14,535 bases of DNA from Candidatus Heimdallarchaeota archaeon. Lineage in GTDB: Archaea; Asgardarchaeota; Heimdallarchaeia; JABLTI01. The stretch covers positions 1-14,535 of the forward strand of contig JAGMDP010000223.1 in the NCBI GenBank assembly GCA_023128635.1. Direction: 5' to 3'. Below, piece after piece: positions 7,240 through 13,511 of the stretch. A program made the translations under genes and the position numbers. A model generated the notes under the pieces. That model had not been told where the DNA came from, made no database searches, and saw only the letters and a list, made by a program, of their open reading frames with translations. The stretch's first letter is position 1; every line of letters starts with the position of its first letter.

Positions 7240-7785
7240 TTATTCTTTCTTTTTCTCAGCAATAACTCGAGGTTTCTTTAAGGGTTCGCCGGTTTCTGGG
7301 TCACATTGGACAACTACAGTTTTAAGAAATTGATCTGCTAATCTCTGTCTGTTCTTGTCATTTGTAATAAAGTACCAAGCAATCACAACAGGAATCCATG
7401 TTGCTTCAATACCACCGATTATAGCTCTGAGTATTATTTGAATTAAGTCGTCATCTTGAACTGGTCGTAGAGACCACTTTGCTTCATCTTCAATGAACAT
7501 AATTTTTATGCTTTGTTTTTTCTTTCCAAAGGTTTTCCCATCATTCTTGTATGGCATCCAGATAAATATGTAGATTGCCGCAGCTGTACCTAGGAGATAA
7601 AAAAGAGATCCTAATAACCATCCAATAAATCCAAGACCTATTGCATTTAGAGCAGTTGTTAAAATTGCATTCAATATTACACCGATTATATATGCAGCAA
7701 AAACAATACCATAATCAATAAGACCTGCCATTAAGCGTTCATTAAAAGTTGCTAGAGCGACTTTTACATCCGGTTTTTCACTCAT
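7240..7785 (-). CDS. RDD-family integral membrane protein
   Basis: Small polytopic membrane protein of the RDD type, 181 aa from ATG 7785. FNERLMAGLIDYGIVFAAYIIGV contains the first Arg and Asp of the RDD pattern at the start of the first helix. Two or three further hydrophobic spans follow, including GLGFIGWLLGSLFYLLGTAA. A cytoplasmic-looking loop holds KNDGKTFGKKKQSIKI, typical of RDD proteins. Near the C-terminus RQRLADQFLKTVVV matches the family's closing motif. Function is not established for most members; some have been linked to ion or solute transport. An ATG at 7827 gives 14 extra residues. I prefer 7785 because GGAG lies 9 nt before it and the TATA box at 7840-7848 predicts a transcript start (about 7817) downstream of 7827. 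Divergent from the MFS gene; convergent with the DUF2207 gene. Confidence 0.8.
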   Translation of the reverse strand: MSEKPDVKVALATFNERLMAGLIDYGIVFAAYIIGVILNAILTTALNAIGLGFIGWLLGSLFYLLGTAAAIYIFIWMPYKNDGKTFGKKKQSIKIMFIEDEAKWSLRPVQDDDLIQIILRAIIGGIEATWIPVVIAWYFITNDKNRQRLADQFLKTVVVQCDPETGEPLKKPRVIAEKKKE

Positions 7786-7839
7786 TTGTATATACTCCAA
7801 TAATTCGAATAATAACAATAAGTTCATGAGTTCTTTTCA

Positions 7840-7921
7840 TATAAAAATTATCTTGGAAAGAAAACAATAAATAAACGTAAACCGAGAAGAATCTCTCGTA
7901 AAGCAGAAGAACATTTAAAAA
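7840..7921. promoter_or_regulatory. Divergent promoter pair, RDD gene and MFS gene
   Basis: Minus-strand TATA TTTTTATAT lies at 7848-7840 and serves the RDD gene. Plus-strand TATA TTTAAAAA lies at 7914-7921 and serves the transporter, with predicted initiation near 7943 and a leader of about 45 nt. Between them sits a small inverted repeat, CGAGA/TCTCG (7883-7887, 7894-7898), a weak candidate for a shared operator. Confidence 0.45.
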
Positions 7922-7988
7922 TTTCAAAAACTACTCAGTCTAGAGATTTTTGTCAGTGGACTCATCGACAGAAATTTGGTGATTACTT

Positions 7989-9518
7989 ATGGCTGAACAA
8001 ACAGAAGCAGCTGAGATAGGCTCAGCTGGAGCAGGTGATAGTATAACCATTAAAGAAGCAACAAAAACCGGATGGAAAAATGCTTTCCTCTGGTATTCTT
8101 ATGATGCTGCAGACACATACTTCTCACAATTAGTGATTAGTCTTGCATATACACCATTTGCTCTCTTAATTGGCATTGCTTATATGGGTTGGTCTTATCA
8201 AACATCTTTTGTTATTACATCGATATTTATGGCTGCGTCCAATTTACTAATTGCTGTTATGGGACCAGTTCTTGGAGCATTCTCAGATAATATCGGTAAA
8301 AGAAAAATTGCCGTAATAATGGCTGCAAGTGTTATGATAGCTACTACGGCATTAATTACCGCTTGGGTGAATTTCTGGTGGGCTTCAATTCTATTCTTAA
8401 TAGCTAATTTTTGCTATCAAGCAGGTAGAATGTTTTATGATGCTCAAATACCATTCATAGCTGAAACTAAGAAACGCTCGCTTATTCAAGCGGTTGGTGG
8501 TTCGTTAGCCTTTTTTGGTTCCGTTTTTGGTGTCCTAACAACTATGATTTTGGGCATGGTATTAGGTGAGTGGACTCACATTGATACTGCAATCTGGGAT
8601 GCAGATCCAGGTCAATATATTGGTCAAATTGATATTATCAAACTTGAGCTTGAAGGTATAATAAGATGGTTATTCTTAATTGGAGCCATTGTGATTCTGT
8701 TAATGTCTATACCATACTTTTTCCACAAGGAAGTTGAGAATCCCACAGATATCACTATTAAGGAAAACCTTAGAAAATCTTTGAGAACTTTTAGAACTAC
8801 CGGCAAGGACATTCTCAAAGATAAAAATTCTATTCTTTTCTTCTTGGGTTGGTTCTTTATTACGGACGCTGCAAATACGGCTATTCTATATATGGCTGTG
8901 ATTATACAAGGAGCTGTGGGATATCCGCCTGCTATTACGAATTATGTTATTTTTGCAGGCATTGGTGGTAGTCTGATCTTTGCTATCCTTACGGGCATTT
9001 TCATGAACAAGTATGGTCCAAAAATCAGTTTCATAATTAATGGGCTTAGTTGGGCTATTGCTATTGTCATTGTTTTCTTTGCTGGTTGGCAATACAAAAC
9101 GGAGCTGGTTTGGAATGGTTGGAGCTTTAATACTATAATACATATGATACCTAGATGGTTAATGTTTATCGGGGCCTTCTTTATCGGAATCGGTTTTGGT
9201 GGCATTTGGATCATAGGCAGACAATTCATCATGATCTTGGCCCCGCCAAAAAGACTTGCTCAATATGGTGGCTTCCAAAAAATCGCTGGCAGAGTGAGTG
9301 CCATTGTCTCTCCACTAATATTCGCAGGATTAATCTATGCTTTCACGGGACAATTCGGGACTCATCATGCGTATAGATTTGCATTAGCTGGTTTACTAGT
9401 CTTCTTTATCATCGGTGTTATTCTACTTGCCTTTATCAAAGATCCACACAAGCGATACCTTGCTGGCGAACGTGCTCCCTACAAAGACATGTATCCCCCT
9501 AAGAAATCTAACAAATAG
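7989..9518 (+). CDS. MFS transporter, UMF1/Atg22-like
   Basis: Twelve-span major facilitator, 509 aa. The N-terminus WKNAFLWYSYDAADTYFSQLV resembles the WxLYDxANSxF opening of the UMF1 (Atg22-like) subfamily. GPVLGAFSDNIGKRK (92-106) is the MFS motif A between helices 2 and 3. Hydrophobic spans continue to the C-terminus; the final one (FFIIGVILLAFI) precedes a basic tail ending KKSNK. A central hydrophilic segment (HKEVENPTDITIKENLRKSLRTF) is the usual cytoplasmic loop between the two six-helix halves. Atg22 exports amino acids from the yeast vacuole; prokaryotic UMF1 proteins mostly lack a defined substrate. Start ATG 7989 has a perfect GGTGAT site (7978-7983) 5 nt upstream. Divergent from the RDD protein. 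Not an operon member: a hairpin follows it and the next gene is on the other strand. Direction of transport and solute are unknown. Confidence 0.85.
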   Translation: MAEQTEAAEIGSAGAGDSITIKEATKTGWKNAFLWYSYDAADTYFSQLVISLAYTPFALLIGIAYMGWSYQTSFVITSIFMAASNLLIAVMGPVLGAFSDNIGKRKIAVIMAASVMIATTALITAWVNFWWASILFLIANFCYQAGRMFYDAQIPFIAETKKRSLIQAVGGSLAFFGSVFGVLTTMILGMVLGEWTHIDTAIWDADPGQYIGQIDIIKLELEGIIRWLFLIGAIVILLMSIPYFFHKEVENPTDITIKENLRKSLRTFRTTGKDILKDKNSILFFLGWFFITDAANTAILYMAVIIQGAVGYPPAITNYVIFAGIGGSLIFAILTGIFMNKYGPKISFIINGLSWAIAIVIVFFAGWQYKTELVWNGWSFNTIIHMIPRWLMFIGAFFIGIGFGGIWIIGRQFIMILAPPKRLAQYGGFQKIAGRVSAIVSPLIFAGLIYAFTGQFGTHHAYRFALAGLLVFFIIGVILLAFIKDPHKRYLAGERAPYKDMYPPKKSNK

Positions 9519-9524
9519 AAAGAT

Positions 9525-9550
9525 AGGTTTTCAGAACCTCTCTTTTTACT
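9525..9550. terminator. Hairpin and T tract after the MFS gene
   Basis: AGGTT (9525-9529) and AACCT (9535-9539) enclose a 5-nt loop, followed by a run rich in T (9540-9550). It lies in the 40-bp gap between the transporter stop and the stop of the converging CMD gene. Best read as a plus-strand terminator. Confidence 0.55.
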
Positions 9551-9558
9551 TCTTTCTT

Positions 9559-9927
9559 TTATACTGGAAGTTCTTTCCCTTCTTCAACTAATTGTAGGCA
9601 TTCTTCAAATACTTCCACAGCTTTTCTCAGATGTGGGATAATAATTGATCCGCCAACTATTAATGCCACATTCATTGCTTCGAAGAATTCCTCTGTTGTA
9701 ACTCCTTCCTTAACGCAATTAATAATATGATAGGTTATACAATCATTGCATCTGAGAACTGTTGAAGAAACTAATCCTAGTAGTTCTTTTACTTTTACAG
9801 ATAAAGCTCCTTCTTCATATGCTCGGGAATCCAGAGCGAAGAATCGCTTGATTTGTTTATTATCACTAGCCAATATTTTTTCATTCATTTTTTCTCTGTA
9901 ATGTTTAAACTCATCAAGCTTATTCAT
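9559..9927 (-). CDS. Carboxymuconolactone decarboxylase (AhpD-like) family protein
   Basis: Small all-helical CMD-fold protein, 122 aa. The redox-type active site is intact: E48, C60, C63 and H67 in KELLGLVSSTVLRCNDC followed by ITYH. The 12-residue spacing from Glu to the first Cys, the CxxC, and His four residues after the second Cys match the pattern known in mycobacterial AhpD, where these residues form the proton relay and thiol pair. The extra histidine between the cysteines of that enzyme is Asp62 here. This favours a thiol-dependent peroxidase or disulfide-reductase role over lactone decarboxylation. No AhpC-type partner is in the window. It probably works as an oligomer in the cytoplasm. 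Start ATG 9927. Divergent from the winged-helix membrane protein across 163 bp, convergent with the transporter. Confidence 0.85.
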   Translation of the reverse strand: MNKLDEFKHYREKMNEKILASDNKQIKRFFALDSRAYEEGALSVKVKELLGLVSSTVLRCNDCITYHIINCVKEGVTTEEFFEAMNVALIVGGSIIIPHLRKAVEVFEECLQLVEEGKELPV

Positions 9928-10044
9928 AAAACCACATCTATTTTATCCAATAATCATTTTATCTCATTAATACATTTTTTGTTTAACTCTTTTACAAGGT
10001 TTTCCGAAAAATATTAAGCAAAGGTTTTTTTTCGTATAAGTTGG

Positions 10045-10084
10045 AATATATCAGTATAGATATATTGAGTTCGCAGTAGGAGGA
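10045..10084 (+). promoter_or_regulatory. Perfect inverted repeat over the promoter, plus strong RBS
   Basis: Arms AATATATC (10045-10052) and GATATATT (10059-10066) are perfect complements around a 6-nt spacer. The left arm sits where a TATA box would be for a transcript starting near 10072. The repeat may therefore be a dyad operator overlapping the TATA box. GGAGGA (10079-10084) is 6 nt upstream of the TTG start at 10091 and fixes that start. Confidence 0.5.
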
Positions 10085-10090
10085 TTTGCG

Positions 10091-10792
10091 TTGGCAAGAA
10101 CAGCTCTTAAATGGATATTAGGTATTTTACTTACAATTGCTGGCTTCTTTATAGCTGGTGTCGTGATTATTGGTTACACAATGGACGTATCCTGGGACAA
10201 TAGTTTTGGTGGTATGATTAGCGGAATTGTTATGGGATCAATATTTTTTGTTCCTGGTCTTATATTCATAATCTTGGCATTAATTGATCTCTCTCATAAT
10301 GCATTTGATTTGAGGATCTCCAAAATTTTGGGAGAAAACGACCGCATCTCTCCTCCTGATCTTGCTAAAAAAGCTCATAGTAATGAGGATAAAATTGAGA
10401 AATCAGTTTCAAGAATTATTGAAAAGGGTTTGATTATTGTTTATTTTGATAAAGCAACCGGAGAATTCGTTACTCAAGAAGGACGAGCTATCGCAGAAAG
10501 AGTTATTGGAATAATCGAATCCAAAAGAAGGATTACTTTAGAGGAATTAGTCATTGAAACTGGTATGACCACAGATGAGGTAAAACGCATAGTTGTTGGC
10601 ATGGAAAAAAGAGGATTATTTAGTGGTACTTATGATTGGAAAAGCGGTAAAATTCTCTCAAGTGATGGGGCACGCATGTTAGCTAAAGCGGAAACAAATT
10701 GTCCTCATTGTGGAGCTAATTTGACTGAACCCCCGCTAAAAGGCGAAGAAATTAAGTGTGAATTCTGTGGAGAAATTATCACAGGAAAATGA
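10091..10792 (+). CDS. Membrane-anchored tandem winged-helix protein with C-terminal zinc ribbon
   Basis: 233 aa; I do not recognise a named family. Two membrane helices (about 7-29 and 41-66) anchor a cytoplasmic part. This consists of two related winged-helix-like units at about 75-136 and 140-199. The units line up well: DLAKKAHSNEDKIEKSVSRI with ELVIETGMTTDEVKRIVVGM, then IIEKGLIIVYFDKATGEFVT with MEKRGLFSGTYDWKSGKILS, each closing with a short Glu/Asp-Gly-Arg/Ala helix. This is an internal duplication. The tail is a zinc ribbon (C204, C207, C223, C226). Winged-helix pairs of this sort bind DNA or proteins. A membrane-bound regulator or a scaffold tethering a cytoplasmic partner are both possible, and no enzyme motif is seen. 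The TTG start is set by the GGAGGA site. The promoter carries a perfect inverted repeat, so autoregulation is an option. Its stop codon lies inside the hairpin shared with the converging GNAT gene. Confidence 0.75.
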   Translation: MARTALKWILGILLTIAGFFIAGVVIIGYTMDVSWDNSFGGMISGIVMGSIFFVPGLIFIILALIDLSHNAFDLRISKILGENDRISPPDLAKKAHSNEDKIEKSVSRIIEKGLIIVYFDKATGEFVTQEGRAIAERVIGIIESKRRITLEELVIETGMTTDEVKRIVVGMEKRGLFSGTYDWKSGKILSSDGARMLAKAETNCPHCGANLTEPPLKGEEIKCEFCGEIITGK

Positions 10793-10811
10793 GTGTTTTT
10801 TTTCCACTCAT
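10789..10811. terminator. Hairpin holding both stop codons of convergent genes
   Basis: ATGAGTG (10789-10795) and CACTCAT (10805-10811) pair perfectly around a T-rich 9-nt loop. The winged-helix gene's TGA (10790-10792) and the GNAT gene's stop (10808-10810, minus strand) are both in the stem. T-rich sequence follows on the plus strand (10812-10827). Only 15 bp separate the two genes. Confidence 0.65.
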
Positions 10812-11266
10812 GTTTTCTCTTTTTTTCTTGCCATTAAATAGGCATTAGATAAATCATCATAATATTGTTCTATAGTGCCTGCAATTTTGAATCCATAATT
10901 CTCATAGAATTTTATTGCCGCTGTATTGGTTAGACGTACCTCTAATCGCATCAAATTAATTGGGAGCATTTCTGTGATCTCAATTACTCTCTCTAATAAT
11001 TTTGATCCGATGCCTTTTCTTCTGTATGCAGATTCAACAGCCAAAATCATAATATGTATTGTTTTAATGGAATAAATGCCAAATGCAACGAAACCAACTA
11101 CTACCTCTTCTTCTCCTAATTCTGCAACATAAAAATGCTCAATTTCAAATAATGACGTAATAATTTCTTCTGCATCTTCTTCTGGGAAGCTATCAATACT
11201 AATTTTTATAACTTTCTTGTAATCCTTTTTCTGCACTTTACGAATCCTAATTTCAAATTCTGACAT
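10808..11266 (-). CDS. GNAT-family N-acetyltransferase (RimI-like)
   Basis: Acetyl-CoA-dependent N-acetyltransferase, 152 aa from ATG 11266. The N-terminal strand and helix IRIRKVQKKDYKKVIKISIDSF are followed by VVVGFVAFGI. The acetyl-CoA pyrophosphate-binding motif A is AVESAYRRKGIGSKLLERVI, with the R-x-x-G-I-G core. Motif B is LEVRLTNTAAIKFYENYGF, then a YYDDLSNAYLM ending. The last two blocks resemble RimI/Ard1 N-terminal protein acetyltransferases. The substrate could be a protein N-terminus or a small amine, and the sequence does not decide. A TTG at 11290 would add 8 residues (MDREARHS); ATG 11266 fits the family start better. A minus-strand TTAAAAG near 11320-11312 could be the TATA box, giving a very short leader. 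Divergent from the HEAT-repeat gene. Confidence 0.85.
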   Translation of the reverse strand: MSEFEIRIRKVQKKDYKKVIKISIDSFPEEDAEEIITSLFEIEHFYVAELGEEEVVVGFVAFGIYSIKTIHIMILAVESAYRRKGIGSKLLERVIEITEMLPINLMRLEVRLTNTAAIKFYENYGFKIAGTIEQYYDDLSNAYLMARKKEKT

Positions 11267-11451
11267 TGAATGTCTTGCTTCCCTATCCAAGCTAATTAGC
11301 TTTTGAGTGTTTTCTTTTAAGTATTTCTAGCAAACATCTTTTATAGTAGCTATGCTTGTTATATCATTTGTCACTTAATCTTTTACATAGAATTTCGTGT
11401 AAAACTAGTGAATAAAGCATAACGCTTATTTAGTAGTGAAAATCCCTCAAA

Positions 11452-11514
11452 ATATATAAAATACTTTCATATAGTGAGAGTTTATTTCATCACTTTATTA
11501 TATGAAAACTGGAG
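11452..11514 (+). promoter_or_regulatory. TATA box, 9-bp inverted repeat and RBS of the HEAT-repeat gene
   Basis: ATATATAAA at 11452-11460 is a TATA box predicting initiation near 11482. TTTCATATA (11465-11473) and TATATGAAA (11499-11507) are perfect complements. Inside them AGTGA (11473-11477) and TCACT (11490-11494) also pair. As DNA it straddles the expected start site like an operator; as RNA it would fold only if transcription began further upstream. GGAG (11511-11514) lies 8 nt before ATG 11523. Confidence 0.45.
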
Positions 11515-11522
11515 CATAAAGA

Positions 11523-12749
11523 ATGTCAGCCACTATTACTGAGTTATTAAAAAGTTTGAAATCTAAAGATGCCACAAAAAGAGTAAAAGCTGCGAAAGTA
11601 CTAGGAGAATTAGGAAACAGAAAAGCTACTTCTGAATTAATGAAAGCATTAAAGGAAAATCCTGATGTGAATACAAGAATAGCCTGTGCACAAGCTCTAG
11701 GAAAAATCGGTGATAGAGAAGCAACAGAACTGATAATTGATACTTTCAAAGCAGACCCAGACAAGAAAGTAAAAGCTGCTTTGCTCTGTGCTTTAGGTGA
11801 ACTAGGTGATGATTCCGCATTTGATACTCTAATGAATGCAATGCTAAATGAAAAACTAATTCTTATACGCGAAGCTGCAACTGCTGCTTTAGGGAAATTA
11901 AATAACAAATCTGCAGCGGAAGATCTCCAGAATCTTGTCAGAACAGATAAAAATACAAAAATTGTTGTTGCAGCAATAAAGTCGCTCTATCTTCTAGGTG
12001 AAAGAAAAGCTGCTCCATTATTCACGGAGCTATTAGAATCTTCCAAAGAGGTGCCTATTCGTACAGAGGTTGCTTCCGGATTAGGACGAATAGGTGGAAG
12101 AGCAGCGATTCAACCATTGGTTGCTGTATTGAAGAAAGAGGAAAGTGAAATAGTTAGAGAAGCGATCGTCGTTTCATTAGGTCGAATTGCTAATACAACT
12201 GCTGTTGATACTCTCATTAATTCTTTGAAGAAAGACAAAAGCCCCATTGTCAGAAAAAGTGCTGCTTGGGCACTAAGGCGTATAAGGGATGGTCGAATTA
12301 CTTCTGCTCTGATGTCTCAGTTAGATAAGGAGACTTTTGAAGCTGTTAAACAGGAAATAATCTCTTCATTAGGAAAACATCGGGAAAGAAAAGCAGTAAA
12401 TGCTATTATTGATACCCTCAAGAATTCTAAAGAAGAGCAAGTAAGAAGATCAGCTGCTATTGCATTAGGAGACATCAATGATAGGAAAGCAGTCGAACCT
12501 CTACTACATCAATTGGAAGTCGATAAAAACCCAGAAGTAAGAAAATATGCTGCCTGGTCTTTAAGCAAGCTGAAGAGTGTTAACTCCAAAGAGCTTTTAG
12601 TCGCTCTCAAAAAGAAAGAGAAAGATGCTCAAGTAAAAGAAATGATACAAACAGCAATTAGTGCAATAGATGCTGCTATTAAAAATGCAGAAGATGAAGC
12701 AAAGAAAGCAGAGGAACGCTCTAAAAGAGAAGAATATTACTATTTCTAA
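11523..12749 (+). CDS. HEAT-repeat (PBS-lyase-type) scaffold protein
   Basis: 408-aa helical-repeat protein with no catalytic motif. Residues 1-375 divide into about 12 units of 31-32 residues. Representative units open with TSELMKALK, TELIIDTFK, IQPLVAVLK, VDTLINSLK and VEPLLHQLE. They share a second helix of the form VRxxAAxALGxIGDRxA. The repeat form matches the short bacterial/archaeal HEAT-like (PBS lyase) type, not the longer eukaryotic HEAT. Such solenoids are protein-protein platforms; phycobilisome lyases are one specialised branch, but nothing else here suggests bilin chemistry. The last 35 residues form a charged helix (NAEDEAKKAEERSKREE) ending in YYYF. Probably cytoplasmic, since no signal peptide or membrane span is seen. 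ATG 11523 is supported by GGAG and by the in-register first repeat. Divergent from the GNAT gene and convergent with hjc; partners unknown. Confidence 0.85.
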   Translation: MSATITELLKSLKSKDATKRVKAAKVLGELGNRKATSELMKALKENPDVNTRIACAQALGKIGDREATELIIDTFKADPDKKVKAALLCALGELGDDSAFDTLMNAMLNEKLILIREAATAALGKLNNKSAAEDLQNLVRTDKNTKIVVAAIKSLYLLGERKAAPLFTELLESSKEVPIRTEVASGLGRIGGRAAIQPLVAVLKKEESEIVREAIVVSLGRIANTTAVDTLINSLKKDKSPIVRKSAAWALRRIRDGRITSALMSQLDKETFEAVKQEIISSLGKHRERKAVNAIIDTLKNSKEEQVRRSAAIALGDINDRKAVEPLLHQLEVDKNPEVRKYAAWSLSKLKSVNSKELLVALKKKEKDAQVKEMIQTAISAIDAAIKNAEDEAKKAEERSKREEYYYF

Positions 12750-12764
12750 TCTTCCTCTGAGATT
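12748..12764. terminator. Weak hairpin between HEAT gene and hjc
   Basis: AATCT (12748-12752) and AGATT (12760-12764) pair around a 7-nt loop, starting at the HEAT-repeat gene's stop codon. T/C-rich sequence follows. Five A/T-biased pairs alone are weak; listed because the other convergent junctions show the same arrangement. Confidence 0.3.
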
Positions 12765-12775
12765 TCTATCTTTCA

Positions 12776-13204
12776 CTAAACAAGTTTCTCTTGGTGATAA
12801 TCACCAATTAATTCACCAAAAGATAATCCTTTGTTAGAAGCTAATGCAAAAGTGATTTTGTAATTCCTGCCATTCTTCACTCTTTCTAGCTGATCTGGCA
12901 CTTTCAAGAAAAAGAATCCTTTCCTTCGGTTCTTGAATTTCACACCTACATATGATTCAAATCCTATTCGGTTCGCAAATTCTAACAAACCGTTAATTTG
13001 CTCTTCGTTGATATACAAAGTATCTTTTCTAACAGTTTTAATTTCCAACACTAGAAATTTGTTTCGAGTAATTGATCCTGCTATCAAATCAGGTCTTGGA
13101 AGAGTAGTACCACCACCAGAAGCCGGTGAACGTAATACTGCAAAACCAGCATCCCAGAATTTGTGAACTAAATCTCTTTCTGCACGGATTCCACTAGATG
13201 ACAT
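12776..13204 (-). CDS. hjc: Archaeal Holliday junction resolvase Hjc
   Basis: Structure-specific endonuclease that cuts four-way DNA junctions symmetrically during recombination and repair; 142 aa, usual length. The nuclease-fold active site is complete: E9 in GIRAERDLVHKFW, D39 in RPDLIAG, and E54 and K56 in VLEIKT. GFAVLRSPASGGG (20-32) is the conserved Hjc loop, and the sequence through INEEQINGLLEFANRIGFESYVGVKF follows the family to its end. Hjc acts as a homodimer with Mg2+. The C-terminal 25 residues (KITFALASNKGLSFGELIGDY...) are ordinary extension. ATG 13204 is supported by the motif positions. A minus-strand TATA-like TTTTATTATATG (about 13244-13233) predicts a short leader. Upstream on the same strand lies a structured intergenic region, then the 239-aa gene. 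Confidence 0.93.
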   Translation of the reverse strand: MSSSGIRAERDLVHKFWDAGFAVLRSPASGGGTTLPRPDLIAGSITRNKFLVLEIKTVRKDTLYINEEQINGLLEFANRIGFESYVGVKFKNRRKGFFFLKVPDQLERVKNGRNYKITFALASNKGLSFGELIGDYHQEKLV

Positions 13205-13287
13205 ATCGATTCACTAGGAAAAATTGTCTTTCATATAATAAAAACTTAAGGAGAGAGATGAGCGAAATTAACACTAATAGATAAAAG

Positions 13288-13307
13288 GAACTCTTATCAA
13301 TGAGTTC
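13288..13307 (-). terminator. Stem-loop upstream of hjc
   Basis: GAACTC (13288-13293) and GAGTTC (13302-13307) pair perfectly with an 8-nt loop. On the minus strand CTTTTATC follows, which suits termination of a transcript from the structured region before it reaches hjc. Confidence 0.4.
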
Positions 13308-13313
13308 AGATGG

Positions 13314-13344
13314 TACTAGAAAAAATGATAATTTGGTTCTAGTA
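13314..13344 (-). repeat. 8-bp inverted repeat
   Basis: TACTAGAA (13314-13321) and TTCTAGTA (13337-13344) are perfect complements separated by 15 nt. It lies between the candidate structured RNA and the hairpin at 13288-13307. It could be a further stem of the same RNA or a protein-binding dyad. Confidence 0.4.
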
Positions 13345-13360
13345 ATAAAAACAGAATTGG

Positions 13361-13503
13361 CTGGAAAGCGATGATCCCAGAAAAAGAACCATCGTTCCGA
13401 AGAACAATGGGGAGCGCGTATGTTTAGGGATCGATCGCAATCCAGTGCAGGTGAACAGGTCTCTTTTCAAAGACCATATTTCGAACAAGGTCTCTCTTGT
13501 TTG
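13361..13503 (-). ncRNA. Candidate structured non-coding RNA between the 239-aa gene and hjc
   Basis: No open frame covers this part, yet it is densely paired. The main stem joins 13361-13378 with 13427-13445: CTGGA/TCCAG, a 2x2 internal loop, then an 11-bp helix broken by one bulge (13433). Inside it 13389-13397 pairs with 13402-13410. On the minus strand that hairpin is nine continuous pairs, one a U-G wobble, closed by the stable C(UUCG)G tetraloop; on the plus strand it has a C-A mismatch and a CGAA loop, so minus is favoured. On the minus strand the 2x2 loop also becomes U-U pairs. T-rich sequence follows the stem (CTGTTTTTATT). Further stems sit at 13458-13462/13471-13475 and 13482-13489/13496-13503; the last pairs slightly better as plus-strand RNA. 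I count 42 G/C in the 85-nt core against 17 in 60 for 13201-13260. It does not look like tRNA, 5S, RNase P or SRP RNA to me. No clear promoter was found. Alternatives: a leader of hjc, or a protein-binding DNA site. Confidence 0.5.
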
Positions 13504-13511
13504 AAGCGTAA

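Noticed and set aside
11498..11908. A 136-codon minus-strand frame over the start of the HEAT-repeat gene
   Set aside because: Ala/Ser/Phe-rich shadow of regularly repeated coding sequence. The plus-strand frame has repeat structure and a proper ribosome-binding site.
13258..13284. Micro-ORF MSEINTNR with AAGGAG upstream and a TATA-like sequence at about 13230-13241
   Set aside because: Eight codons with no downstream plus-strand gene to regulate. The TATA-like sequence is better explained as the minus-strand promoter of hjc. Noted in case a relative conserves it.
13361..13445. Possibility that the structured region is SRP RNA, RNase P RNA or a box C/D or H/ACA guide
   Set aside because: The conserved SRP helix-8 and RNase P core sequences are not apparent. 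There is no paired C (RUGAUGA) and D (CUGA) box on the minus strand and no ACA tail at the stem's end. A covariance-model search would settle it.
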